From: an uncultured Collinsella sp.
GTDB taxonomy: Bacteria; Actinomycetota; Coriobacteriia; Coriobacteriales; Coriobacteriaceae
Length of the DNA: 31,044 nt
Direction of reading: 5' to 3'
Assembly (NCBI GenBank): GCA_900540945.1
Contig: UQHQ01000024.1
Coordinates: 1-31,044 of the forward strand
The notes beneath the pieces were generated by a model that did not search any database, had not been told where the DNA came from, and worked only from the letters and a program-made list of their open reading frames with translations. Within the stretch, counting starts at the first letter, position 1; each line of letters begins with the position of its first letter. The translations under genes and the position numbers were made by a program. Positions 1 through 8,800 of this stretch are shown in pieces.

Positions 1-1089
1 GCCCAGGTCGTGGCCGCCCGGCCCCGCGATTTTTCGCACGGTAGCCGCTCTATGTTCTCTAAACCGCTGATGGAAGGTTTGGAGCGCGTTGTAGAGCGCC
101 GCGAGAAGGCTGTGCTGCTGCATAACCGCCGCGGCTTTGCGCCGTTTTTGATGTGCCGCGAGTGCGGTTGCGTTCCCACCTGCAACCACTGCTCTACGGC
201 GCTTACGTACCACGAGCGCACCCATACGCTGCAGTGCCACACCTGTGGTTCGTCTTGGCGCGTGCAGCCGTATCCCGCGCCCACGAGTCGTTGCCCCAAG
301 TGCGGCAGCCGTTACCTGGCAAAAATGGGTCTGGGCACGCAGCAGATCGAGGACGCGCTGCACCAGATGCTTCCCGAGGATGTCGCCATCATTCGCATGG
401 ATGCCGATTCCACGCGTGGCAAGGACGCGCATAAGAAGTTGCTCGAGCAGTTCGATGCCGCCGATTGCGCGGTGCTGCTGGGCACCCAGATGATCGCCAA
501 GGGCCTCGACTTTCCCGAGGTCACGCTTGTGGGTGTAGTCAATGCCGACTTTGCGTTAAAGCTGCCCGATTTTAGAGCGGGGGAGCGCGCCTACGATTTG
601 CTTGAGCAGGTCGCGGGCCGTGCCGGACGCGGCGATCGCCCTGGCGAGGTTATCATTCAGACCTATCTGCCCGAGGACCCGGTCATTCGCGCCGTTGCCG
701 AGCACGACCGTTCGATCTTTACCGACTATGACCTGAACCAGCGCCGCGACGCCCTGTATCCGCCGTTCGTTCGCCTGGTCAACATTTTGGTGTGGTCGGC
801 GAATCGTGCTAATGCGCAGGACTATATCGGGCGCATCGCAAGGCTGCTCAAGCGTCGTTGGCATGCCGCCGCTCCCGACTTTTTGCGGGCGGGCAGCGCG
901 GTGCCGCAGGTGCTGGGCCCGGCTTCATGTGTAATCGAGAGAGCTAAGGACCGTTATCGCTTCCACCTGCTTGTGAAGTCGCCCGTAGGGTACCATGTCT
1001 CTGATGATATCGACGCCTGCCTCAAAGAGGTGGGCTCCGTGCGAGGCGTGAGCGTGAGCGTTGACGTCGACGCCTATGATTTGATGTAG
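1..1089 (+). CDS. priA: Primosomal protein N' (PriA helicase), 3' part only
   Basis: This is the C-terminal half of PriA, the 3'-to-5' DNA helicase that reloads the replisome at stalled forks. The frame is open from base 1, so the gene begins upstream of the window; the 3'-DNA-binding domain and Walker A/DEAH motifs are not in view. The PriA zinc-binding insert is visible as four Cys pairs, CRECG, CNHC, CHTCG and CPKCG, in the first 105 residues. It is followed by helicase motifs V (LLGTQMIAKGLDFP) and VI (EQVAGRAGRGDRPG), then the C-terminal domain. The stop lies 18 bases before the def start, so priA and def are probably co-transcribed. The family assignment is secure because the Cys spacing and the helicase core occur together only in PriA. 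Confidence 0.95.
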   Translation, partial: AQVVAARPRDFSHGSRSMFSKPLMEGLERVVERREKAVLLHNRRGFAPFLMCRECGCVPTCNHCSTALTYHERTHTLQCHTCGSSWRVQPYPAPTSRCPKCGSRYLAKMGLGTQQIEDALHQMLPEDVAIIRMDADSTRGKDAHKKLLEQFDAADCAVLLGTQMIAKGLDFPEVTLVGVVNADFALKLPDFRAGERAYDLLEQVAGRAGRGDRPGEVIIQTYLPEDPVIRAVAEHDRSIFTDYDLNQRRDALYPPFVRLVNILVWSANRANAQDYIGRIARLLKRRWHAAAPDFLRAGSAVPQVLGPASCVIERAKDRYRFHLLVKSPVGYHVSDDIDACLKEVGSVRGVSVSVDVDAYDLM

Positions 1090-1107
1090 CAACCCGAAAG
1101 GATGGCC

Positions 1108-1644
1108 ATGGAAGCCAACGGAATCGTACTGTCGCCCGACCCTCGTCTGCGTCAGGAGTGCGCCGTCATCGAGGAGATCACCCCGGCGATCGAGGCACTC
1201 GCCGAGAAGATGAAGAAGATGATGTTCGAGAACGGCGGCTGCGGCTTGGCTGCCCCGCAGATCGGCGAGCTCATCCAGCTCGTCACCATTGACTGTGACT
1301 ACAGCGACAAGAACGACTACGATCCGTACGTGCTCATCAATCCCGTCATTGTTGAGCAGAGCGACCATCTGGTGCCGTTTAGCGAGGGCTGTCTGTCCAT
1401 CCCCGGCATTAGCTGCGAGATTGAGCGTCCCGACCATGTCGTCGTCGAGGCTTATGACCTGGATGCCAACCTGATTCGCTATGAGGCCACAGGCGACCTG
1501 TTCTGCGTGTGCCTACAGCACGAGATCGATCACCTGCACGGCAACACCATGTTCGAGCGACTCAAGCCGATGCAGCGCATCAAGGCAGTCAAGGAGTACC
1601 AGGACGCCCTGGCCCGCGGCGCTCGACCGGGCGAGACAGAGTAG
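1108..1644 (+). CDS. def: Peptide deformylase
   Basis: Removes the formyl group from the N-terminal Met of new proteins in the cytoplasm. All three family motifs are present in 178 residues: GCGLAAPQ (44-51), EGCLS (93-97) and QHEIDHL (137-143). C95, H138 and H142 should bind the metal, and the Glu of HEIDH should act as catalytic base. Two start codons exist. The ATG at 1102 overlaps the only Shine-Dalgarno (AAAGGA, 1097-1102), so the ATG at 1108, five bases beyond it, is preferred. The gene sits just downstream of priA and 327 bp before fmt. The priA-def-fmt-rsmB order is common in bacteria and couples formylation with deformylation. The acidic C-terminal tail is short and unremarkable. Confidence 0.95.
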   Translation: MEANGIVLSPDPRLRQECAVIEEITPAIEALAEKMKKMMFENGGCGLAAPQIGELIQLVTIDCDYSDKNDYDPYVLINPVIVEQSDHLVPFSEGCLSIPGISCEIERPDHVVVEAYDLDANLIRYEATGDLFCVCLQHEIDHLHGNTMFERLKPMQRIKAVKEYQDALARGARPGETE

Positions 1645-1652
1645 GTCCTACC

Positions 1653-1754
1653 GTCCCCGGTGCTGAGCGCCCACATATCATCCCGTGCTCAAACATTCTC
1701 GCGTTGCTGCGAAACTGCGCGCGGGACGATATGTGGGCGCTCAGCACCGGGGAC
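1653..1754. repeat. Large intergenic inverted repeat (33-bp arms)
   Basis: The arms 1653-1685 and 1722-1754 are complementary over 33 bases with one mismatch (A1680 against C1727), around a 36-base loop. There is no T-run after it, so it is not a classical intrinsic terminator. It fills the start of the 327-bp gap between def and fmt. It resembles in design the structures at 4296-4362 and 20810-20882, suggesting a class of palindromic intergenic elements. It could also act as an mRNA-stabilising or boundary structure. Confidence 0.85.
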
Positions 1755-1763
1755 TGCGTTGTT

Positions 1764-1796
1764 CTGGCCCGGTTCGCCCGGGTGCCGTCGGGCCAG
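1764..1796. repeat. Short stem-loop upstream of fmt
   Basis: CTGGCCCG (1764-1771) pairs with CGGGCCAG (1789-1796), an 8-bp perfect stem with a 17-base loop. The rest of the gap up to 1971 is T- and G-rich on the + strand and contains no convincing gene. It presumably holds the fmt promoter, but I see no strong -35/-10 pair. Confidence 0.5.
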
Positions 1797-1971
1797 GGAG
1801 GGACGTCTTCGCTGATAGGTGCTTTGTTGAGAGAGCTGCTTTTATTGCGGCTCTTTCTTTGGTTTTGGGTATATTTGTTCTTGTTGAATTGTTATTGCGG
1901 ATGGGCTGTGTACTTGGCTTTCCGCCGTTATTTGTAGCCGTCTCGGCTTTGGTTGAGGGGAGACGTTCTTT

Positions 1972-2892
1972 ATGCGTATTGTGTTTATGGGTACGCCTGA
2001 TTTTGCTGTGCCTTCGCTGACTTCGCTTGTTGAGGCTGGGAATGAGCTTGCGCTTGTTGTTACTCGTCCCGATGCTGTTCGTGGGCGTGGTAAGAAGCTT
2101 GAGCCTTCTCCTGTTAAGGCCAAGGCGCTTGAGCTGGGGTTGCCGGTTGTTGAAGCCAATCGTATCATGCCTGAGGTTGTTGAGGCACTCCAGGCTGCCC
2201 ATGCTGACATTTTCTGCGTGGCTGCCTATGGCTGCATTTTGCCTGATGAGGTGTTGCATATGGCGCCGCTTGGTATTGTGAATGTTCATGCGTCCTTGCT
2301 GCCGCGTTGGCGTGGCGCTGCTCCTATTCAGCGTGCCATTCTTGCTGGTGACGAGGTTGCCGGCGTTTCCATTATGCGTATTGGGCATGGCGTGGATACC
2401 GGCGCTTATTGTGCCCAGGCCTCGACCTCGGTTGCCGGTAAGCATGCCGAGGCATTGACCATGGAGCTTGGCGAGCTGGGCGGCAAGCTGCTTGCCGATA
2501 CGCTGCCCTCGCTTGCCGACGGCTCGGCTGTTTGGACCGAGCAGGATGAGTCGCTCGTCACGCATGCTGCCAAGATTTCCAAGCAGGAGATGCGTCTGGA
2601 TCCGCAGATGGGGGCGCTCGATTGCGTGCGTCATGTGCTCGCTTCGTCCGATACCGCGCCTGCCCGTTGCGTGATCACCGGCAAGTCGGTTCGTGTGCTC
2701 GATGCTGCGCCGGCTGATGTGTCGCTTGGCGAGGGTGCTGTTGCCTTTAAGAACAAGCGTGTTTACCTGGGCCTTTCCGATGGCGCGGTTGAACTGCTCG
2801 AGGTTAAGCCCGACGGTAAGCGTGCCATGGCTGCTTCTGCCTGGGCTGCCGGCCTGCAGGGCGCCGAACTGACGTGGGGTGTTTTGTCATGA
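1972..2892 (+). CDS. fmt: Methionyl-tRNA formyltransferase
   Basis: Transfers a formyl group from 10-formyl-tetrahydrofolate to Met-tRNA(fMet) for translation initiation. The 306 residues match the usual family length. The N-terminal formyltransferase fold starts MRIVFMGTPDFAVPSL. The signature NVHASLLPRWRGAAPIQ lies at 104-120, with catalytic N104 and H106, and D142 falls in the GHGVDTG segment. The tRNA-binding loop RGRGKKLEPSPVK (37-49) is intact. The start has a clear Shine-Dalgarno (GGGGAGA) about eight bases upstream. The stop TGA overlaps the rsmB start as ATGA, indicating translational coupling. The gene body is richer in T-ending codons (GCT, GTT, CTT) than def, a mild local composition shift. 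Confidence 0.97.
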   Translation: MRIVFMGTPDFAVPSLTSLVEAGNELALVVTRPDAVRGRGKKLEPSPVKAKALELGLPVVEANRIMPEVVEALQAAHADIFCVAAYGCILPDEVLHMAPLGIVNVHASLLPRWRGAAPIQRAILAGDEVAGVSIMRIGHGVDTGAYCAQASTSVAGKHAEALTMELGELGGKLLADTLPSLADGSAVWTEQDESLVTHAAKISKQEMRLDPQMGALDCVRHVLASSDTAPARCVITGKSVRVLDAAPADVSLGEGAVAFKNKRVYLGLSDGAVELLEVKPDGKRAMAASAWAAGLQGAELTWGVLS

Positions 2893-4289
2893 GCAAGCTG
2901 TCTCCCGCGCGCAAGCTTGCGCTCGATGTGTTGATGGAGGCCGACCGTCGCGGTATGTATGCGCGCGACGTGCTCTCTGCCCGCGCTACGGCCAAGGCCA
3001 TCGACCAGCGCGATTCCGCGTTTGCCGCTCGCCTGGCGCTCGGTGTTGCCGCGACGCAAGGTATTTTGGACGAGCTGCTCGATCAGTTTCTCGATAAGCC
3101 TAAAAAGGTCGCGCCGCGTGTTCGCATGGCACTTCGTATCTCTGCCTTCGAGATGCTCTATCTGCATACGCCTGGCCGTGTTGCGGTGAGTCAGGGCGTT
3201 GAGCTGGTTCGTAGCGGAGCTAAATCAGCCGCCGGTTTGGCCAATGCCGTGCTGCATAAGGTCGCGGACAACGTTGAGGACTTTGCCACTGCGTCCGATG
3301 TAGACGAGTCTGAGCGACGCTTGGTTCGTCTGTCGCGCCTGATGGGTCTGCCGCGTTGGCTGTGCGCTCGTATTATGGCTTCGTTTGACACACCGGAGGG
3401 CGCGCTTAGCTTTGCCGGTAATCTGGCCCCCGCTCCGCTGGCCCTGCATGAGAACGCCTTTGCGACCAAGCCCGATCCGTATATCTCGCAGCTCGTCGCG
3501 CCTGTGTTCCCGGGCTGTCATGCGCCGGTCGATGCGCAGACCACGGTTGCGTCGGGTGTCTTTGAGCGCGCGGCGGCCGTGGCCTCGGATCTTAACGCCC
3601 AGCTCATCGCTACTGCGGCGACCCGTCCTGGGCTTTGCCTGGAGATCGGCGCCGGTCGCGGCACCAAGACCTATGTGATGATGTGCCAGGCCAAGCGTGC
3701 CGGCTACGAGCGTCAGCACACTGCACTCGATTTGCACGATCGCAAGTGTGATCAGAATCTTGCGCGCCTGCATAAGGCTGGTATTAAGGGCGTTCGTACC
3801 GTCTCGGGTGATGCGTGCGAGCTCGATACGGTCCTCACGTCGTTCGATGCGATGCTTGGTAAACCCGTTCTGTTCGATACGGTGTTTATCGATGCCCCGT
3901 GCTCGGGTACCGGCACCATGCGCCGTCATCCTGAGATTCCGTGGCGCTTGACCGAAAAGGACGTGACGGTTGAGCTTCCTAAACTGCAGCTGTCGATGCT
4001 CAAGGAAGCCGCCGCGCGCGTGGCTGCCGGCGGTGAGCTTATCTATGCCACCTGCTCGGTTTTTGATGAAGAGAACACGCAGGTTGTGGATGCGTTTTTG
4101 TCTTCGCCCGAGGGCGCAGACTTTAGCCTGGCACCTCTCTCCGAGGCGCAGATCCTGCAGCTGCCCGATTTCGCCCAGGCCAAGAAGCTCGTCTCCGTAC
4201 GCCAAAACGACCGCGGGCTTTTCCAGAGCGTCCCCGTAAACGCCGACTCCTACGACGGCCACTTCTGCGCCAGGCTGGTCCACAAGTAA
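2889..4289 (+). CDS. rsmB: 16S rRNA (cytosine-967-C5)-methyltransferase RsmB
   Basis: Methylates C967 of 16S rRNA using S-adenosylmethionine. The 466-residue protein has an N-terminal NusB-like RNA-binding domain (about 1-130), a linker, and a Rossmann methyltransferase domain. The latter shows motif I EIGAGRGTK (252-260), motif IV DAPCSGTG (335-342) and motif VI ATCSVFDEEN (387-396). The Cys of TCS is the catalytic nucleophile and that of PCS assists release in this family. The ATG at 2889 is chosen because it overlaps the fmt stop as ATGA; the in-frame GTG 15 bases upstream lies inside fmt. It is the last gene of the fmt-rsmB unit and is followed directly by a long stem-loop. Confidence 0.95.
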   Translation: MSKLSPARKLALDVLMEADRRGMYARDVLSARATAKAIDQRDSAFAARLALGVAATQGILDELLDQFLDKPKKVAPRVRMALRISAFEMLYLHTPGRVAVSQGVELVRSGAKSAAGLANAVLHKVADNVEDFATASDVDESERRLVRLSRLMGLPRWLCARIMASFDTPEGALSFAGNLAPAPLALHENAFATKPDPYISQLVAPVFPGCHAPVDAQTTVASGVFERAAAVASDLNAQLIATAATRPGLCLEIGAGRGTKTYVMMCQAKRAGYERQHTALDLHDRKCDQNLARLHKAGIKGVRTVSGDACELDTVLTSFDAMLGKPVLFDTVFIDAPCSGTGTMRRHPEIPWRLTEKDVTVELPKLQLSMLKEAAARVAAGGELIYATCSVFDEENTQVVDAFLSSPEGADFSLAPLSEAQILQLPDFAQAKKLVSVRQNDRGLFQSVPVNADSYDGHFCARLVHK

Positions 4290-4295
4290 CTACTA

Positions 4296-4362
4296 AGTTG
4301 CGGTGAAATAGGGATTGAATAGCGGCTTCTACCCGCCAAACAGTCCTTATTTCACCGCAACT
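4296..4362. repeat. Long stem-loop after rsmB with wobble-only differences
   Basis: Arms 4296-4317 and 4341-4362 (22 bases each) pair completely if the two non-Watson-Crick positions are read as G-U wobbles in the + strand RNA. The loop contains a second small stem (GCGG/CCGC). It starts six bases after the rsmB stop, so it may serve as a transcript end or 3' protection structure. It lacks an immediate U-run; a TTTTT follows about 12 bases later (near 4375). Confidence 0.75.
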
Positions 4363-4479
4363 CATAAGGAAGATTTTTCTGGGACTGGGATTAATAAATC
4401 GGATATGAAAGTAAGCGGTTGGGTTTGGTAAGTTTCTGGATGCATGAACCGCTCGCAGATTTAATATTGAGGGGTTAAA

Positions 4480-5415
4480 ATGATCGATCTTAATAGTGAC
4501 AAGATTGACAATCCTGAAGATAATACTCAGGAAAATGAAAAGGTTGAGAATTCTTCGATTAAAAAGCGGGTAATTATTGGTGCCGGTATTGTTGCTCTGC
4601 TCATTGCTGGTTGTGTCGGTGGTTATGCTGGTTACAATTACAAACAAGCATGTAGTGAACATAATCAGCAGGTTGAAGTTTTGTATTCAAAGGCTAGCGA
4701 TAGTGTTGCTGCCTTTAAGGCTGATCTTGGGTTACTAACTTTTTAGCAACGTCTTGATACCATTAAAAATGCTCAAAATAATAAAGAGATTTTGAATAAA
4801 GAAATCTCTAATGACAGTTTTAAGTATGCGGATGGCACTTCCCCTGATTGGACGAAGTTGCTCAATAAATACGATTCCATTATTAAAGACTGTCGTAATG
4901 CTCAAAATGATGAGTGGAATACTTCTGTAACTGACCATGTTAATTTTGATGTAAATTCTACTGAAGATACTGACTCTCTCCAGCAGCATATTAATAGCCT
5001 CAATGGTCTTCTTAATGATATTTCTAATAAAGATAATCAGAAGCTTATTTTTGAAGATGCCAAAAAGGATTCTAAGAAGTTCATCGATCAAATCAATGAA
5101 CAGATCAGTCGTTATCAATCTCGTATTGATGATTTAAACAAGGCAAAAGCTGAAGCGAAGGCTCAAGAGGAAGTAACAGCACAAGCTCAACAGCAGACTT
5201 CTCAGCAGAATAGTTATTCTAGCGGTAGTAACTATTCTAATAATAATTCTGGTGGATCTTCTAGCAGTATTTCTTCTTCCAATAATAGTGGTGGTAAGTA
5301 TGTCATTCGTCAATTAGATCAATATGATGCAGCTGGTAACTATATCGGATCTACTCATTGGTATAGCGATGGTACTTGTGATGATCCTTATGCTGCCGGT
5401 ATGGGCGGATTTTAA
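4480..5415 (+). pseudogene. Membrane-anchored Ser/Asn-rich surface protein, interrupted by an in-frame TAG
   Basis: One reading frame runs from ATG 4480 to TAA 5413-5415 (311 codons) but is broken by TAG at 4744-4746 (codon 89). The same frame continues immediately with QRLDTIKNAQ. A CAG-to-TAG (Gln to stop) change is the simplest explanation. The intact product would have an acidic cytoplasmic N-terminus, one membrane segment (about 31-52, VIIGAGIVALLIAGCVGG), a coiled-coil-like extracellular part, a Gly/Ser/Asn-rich linker, and a C-terminal domain with YDAAGNYIGSTHWYSDG. I do not recognise the family. The start has a good Shine-Dalgarno (GAGGGG, seven bases upstream). The gene is markedly AT-rich compared with both neighbours, which points to horizontal acquisition. 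Two separate fragments could still be made (88 residues, and about 207 from TTG 4792). Confidence 0.75.
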
Positions 5416-5463
5416 AATATACTAATTTTTAAAAATAATTATCGACCCATAGCGCAAAGAAGC

Positions 5464-5493
5464 GGCCCCGCGATCGGAGTTGATCGCGGGGCC
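5464..5493 (-). terminator. Hairpin downstream of the FmdB-type gene
   Basis: A perfect 12-bp stem (GGCCCCGCGATC at 5464-5475 with its complement at 5482-5493) and a six-base loop. It begins nine bases past the stop of the minus-strand gene at 5503. The following tract on the minus strand is GCTTCTTTGC, a weak U-run. It may also end the AT-rich + strand gene that converges from the left. Confidence 0.6.
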
Positions 5494-5502
5494 ACGTTGT
5501 TA

Positions 5503-5739
5503 TTAGTGGCTATGCGGGCAGTTGGCGCAGCAGCCGCTTGTGGCGCTGGTGCTGGAGCCGCCGCTTCGCTGGTCGGTGTTGTAGAAACCGCTGCCTTCGA
5601 ACTTAATGCCGCTGGCCGAGAACGTCTTGGATGCCGGGGCGCCGCAGCTGGGGCATACGACCTCAGGCGTTTCGGACATGGGGTGCTCAACCTCAAACAC
5701 GTTGCCGCAGCTCGTGCACTTGTAATCGTAGCGCGCCAT
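5503..5739 (-). CDS. FmdB-family zinc-ribbon protein
   Basis: A 78-residue protein opening MARYDYKCTSCGNVFEV. This is the FmdB/CxxC zinc-ribbon signature with C8/C11 and C29/C32 as the four metal ligands. The family is small and widespread, but its biochemical role is poorly defined; regulatory or nucleic-acid binding is usually assumed. The C-terminus is Gly/Ser-rich and ends SGCCANCPHSH, adding three Cys and two His that could form a second metal site. The start has a strong Shine-Dalgarno (AAAAGGAAG) five bases upstream on the minus strand. It stands alone, between the alpha-glucan fusion gene upstream and a converging AT-rich pseudogene downstream. Confidence 0.85.
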   Translation of the reverse strand: MARYDYKCTSCGNVFEVEHPMSETPEVVCPSCGAPASKTFSASGIKFEGSGFYNTDQRSGGSSTSATSGCCANCPHSH

Positions 5740-5761
5740 AATACTTCCTTTTCAGCACAAA

Positions 5762-5783
5762 GCGGGCAGATCGCTCTGCCCGC
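5762..5783 (-). terminator. Stem-loop after the GH13-GH77 gene
   Basis: GCGGGCAGA (5762-5770) pairs perfectly with TCTGCCCGC (5775-5783) around TCGC. It lies about 45 bases past the minus-strand stop at 5828 and is followed on that strand by CTTTGTGC, a weak T-run. It probably ends the alpha-glucan transcript just before the FmdB-type gene. On the + strand it is followed by AAAAATT, not T. Confidence 0.6.
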
Positions 5784-5827
5784 AAAAATTCAAACAGCTG
5801 TAACTGTACCCTATATCGGGGGTTTTA

Positions 5828-8800
5828 TCACGCTTCGCCCCAGAATCTATGGGTGTTGCGCAGGAGCTTCGCAGTTTTCTCTTCGGCTGCCGCAACGTCG
5901 GCCTCGTCAGCCTGCCAGGTCCAGTTGCCCGTGGCCACGCCCGGCACGTTCATACGTGCATCGTCGCCCAGCCCCAGCACGTCCTGCAGCGGCATCATCA
6001 CGAGCGGAGCATCGCTTGCCAGGGCATCGCCCATGAGCTCGCTTGCCAATGCAATGCCGCTCGGCTCGTCGCCGCCCGCAAATGAATGCATGCACCAGCC
6101 GGCGAGCGTCGAGGTGTCGTGCGTCGAGGTGTACAGGATCTTGCCCGGTGTGGGATGAATTCCGCAGCGAACGTCGTAATCGCTAAACTCCAGCACGTCC
6201 ATGCCGGGGAAGCCGCAGGTCGAAGCCATCGCACGAACGCCAGGCGTCAGATAGCCTAGATCCTCGGCAATAAAGTTAAGCGGACCCAACTCGTCGTAGG
6301 CGGTCTGGAACAGGTCTTTGCCCGGTCCCGCCAGCCAGCGACCATCGGCGCAAGCCTTGCCCGCGGGGATACTAAAGTAGCTGTGGAAGCCCAGGAAGTG
6401 GTCCAGGCGCACGCGGTCGTAGAGCGAAAACGCACGACGTAGGCGATCCATCCACCAGCTATAGCCGTTTTCCTTCATGTGATCCCAGCGGAAGGTGGGG
6501 TTGCCCCAGACCTGGCCCTCGGGTGCAAAGTTGTCGGGCGGCGCCCCCGAAATCTCAATCGCCTTGCCGGTGTCGGACAGCCAGAAGTTTTCGGGCTCGC
6601 TCCACGCGTCGGCCGAATCGTCCGAGACATACATTGGGATATCGCCGATGACCTCGATGCCCTTCTTGTGTGCATAGTTCATAAGCTCGCACCAGGCCAG
6701 GTCAAAGCGATACTGCATGTACGCCTGCAGCTCGGCCTCGTCGTGGAAGCGCTTGTCATCGATCAGGTGCTCGTTGTAGCGCGCGACACCCGCCGGCCAA
6801 TCGTGGCGCGACAGTCCCTCAAAGTGCTTCTTTACCGCCATGTAGATGCAGTACTTCTCGAGCCAGTCGGCGTTGCGATGTTTAAACGCCGTGTACAGCG
6901 GGTCGGCATCCTCGCCGCCGCGGGCCTTCCAGGTGACGAAGTCGGCAGCCAGCTCCTCGTGGCTCTCGGGCAGCAGGTCGATATTGCCTGCAAAGGCCGA
7001 GGGGCCGGCATAGGGGGAGCGGAAGAAGTCCGTCGGGTTGACGGGCAGGACCTGCCAGTAGCGCATGCCCATGGCGGCCAGGTGGTCGATAAAACGACGC
7101 GTGGGCGCACCGATTGTGCCGGGCTTGCCGTCATCGGTCGGCACCGAGGTGATGTGGCATACGACGCCCGCGCCGTGATCGAGCGGCTCCTGCAGGCGCT
7201 TCTCGGCATGGTGATAGATGATCGAAGAGCCCAGCGGGTACAGGTCGAGCGTAACCGTGCCGTTGTGGATCTCGCACTCGTGGCCGCTGATCACGTCGCT
7301 TGCGCATTCGCCGAGCGCCGGGATCGTCACGCAGTGCGAATTGCGCAGGCTGCGGTTGATGATAACCGTCGCGGCCTCGCCGTCTTTGCCCGTGCGGGTG
7401 TAGGCCAAGACGTCGTCGTTGAGCGCGAAGGCCTTGATCTCGCCGTCGACCATAAACGGCAGCGCGCGGCGGACGGCAGACGCGTTCTTAACAATGGCCA
7501 GCGTATCGAAGTCGTGGAGCTGGTCCTTGGTCGGCAGGGTGCGGCGGTTGCCCGGATCGGTGAGGCCCTCCAAGCCGTATTCGTCGCCATAATAGATCGA
7601 GGGCACACCCGGGAAGGTCATCTGCATGAGCGTCGCCAACCAAAAGCGGCTCTTGGCCAGACCCATGGAGTTGTCGTCCAGGCGCCACTTGCTGCGCTCG
7701 CTCTCGGGCAGCTGCGACTCGTCGGGACCGCCGCCGAGCACCGAGATAATGCGCGGGCGGTCGTGGCTCGAAAGCAGATTGAGCGCGCAGGCCAGTGCCT
7801 CGCGCGGGTAGTTCTCGCGCAGGGTTTCGATATCCTCGGCAGCCTGATAGGCGTTCTTGTAGCCCATCAAAAAACCGATGACCATGTCGCGGAAGGGGTA
7901 GTCCATAGCGGAGTCGAGCTCAGAGCCCTGCAGGTAGCGGCGCAGGTGGCCATAGCTGATCTTGTTGGAGGCGTCTTCCCAGACCTCGCCGAGCAGCAGC
8001 GCGTCGGGCTTCTCGGCGAGCACGGCCTTTTTGATCTCGGCCAGGAAGTCATCGGAAAGCTCATCGGCCACGTCCAGACGCCAGCCATGGGCGCCGGCGC
8101 GCAGCCATTTTCGGATCACGCCGTCCTTGCCCAGGAGCCGCTCGCGCACCAGTTTGGAGCTCTCATTGATGGCGGGCATGTTGCCCACGCCCCACCAGCA
8201 GTCATACGAACCGTCTTCATGGAAGTAAAACGCATCGCGCCACGGTGAATCCTCGCTCTGCCAGGCGCCCACGCCGGGATAGTTGCCGTAGCGGTTGAAA
8301 TAGATCGAATCGTCGCCCGTGTGGTTGAAGACGCCGTCCAGGATGATGGAGATGCCCAGCTTCTCGGCTGCCTGGCACAGCTCGGTAAAGTCCTGCTCGG
8401 TGCCCAGGATCGGGTCGATCTTGGTGTAGTCGGCCGTGTCGTAGCGGTGGTTGCTCGCGGCCTCAAAGATGGGGTTGAGGTAGATGGCCGTAAAGCCTAG
8501 CTCGGCAATGCGGGGCAGGTCATTTTGGATACCCTTGAGCGAGCCGCCGTAAAAATCCCAGGTCTTGATGGAGCCGTCTTCGGCACGCTCGTACTCGGGC
8601 GGTTCGTTCCAGTCCTCGACCATGCGGCGCTGGATTCCTTTGCGCGGTTTTTCAACTTCGGCAAGCGTGCGTTCGCGCCAGTTTTCGTCGCGTGCATAGC
8701 GGTCGGGGAAGATCTGGTAGACCATACCGCGCTCGTACCAAGTGGGACGGTTCTCTCGGTGCTTGTAGACGGTAATCTGGAAGGACGGAACCTCGGCGTA

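Noticed and set aside
1685..1937. Hydrophobic small frames between def and fmt
   Set aside because: They begin inside the large inverted repeat, lack ribosome binding sites, and show no plausible protein character.
4744..4746. TAG read as pyrrolysine or a programmed read-through codon
   Set aside because: No pyrrolysine genes or downstream insertion structure are seen; a nonsense mutation in an AT-rich foreign gene is simpler.
6479..8248. Long + strand frame opposite the GH13-GH77 gene
   Set aside because: No recognisable domain; antisense to a protein with two full sets of catalytic motifs.
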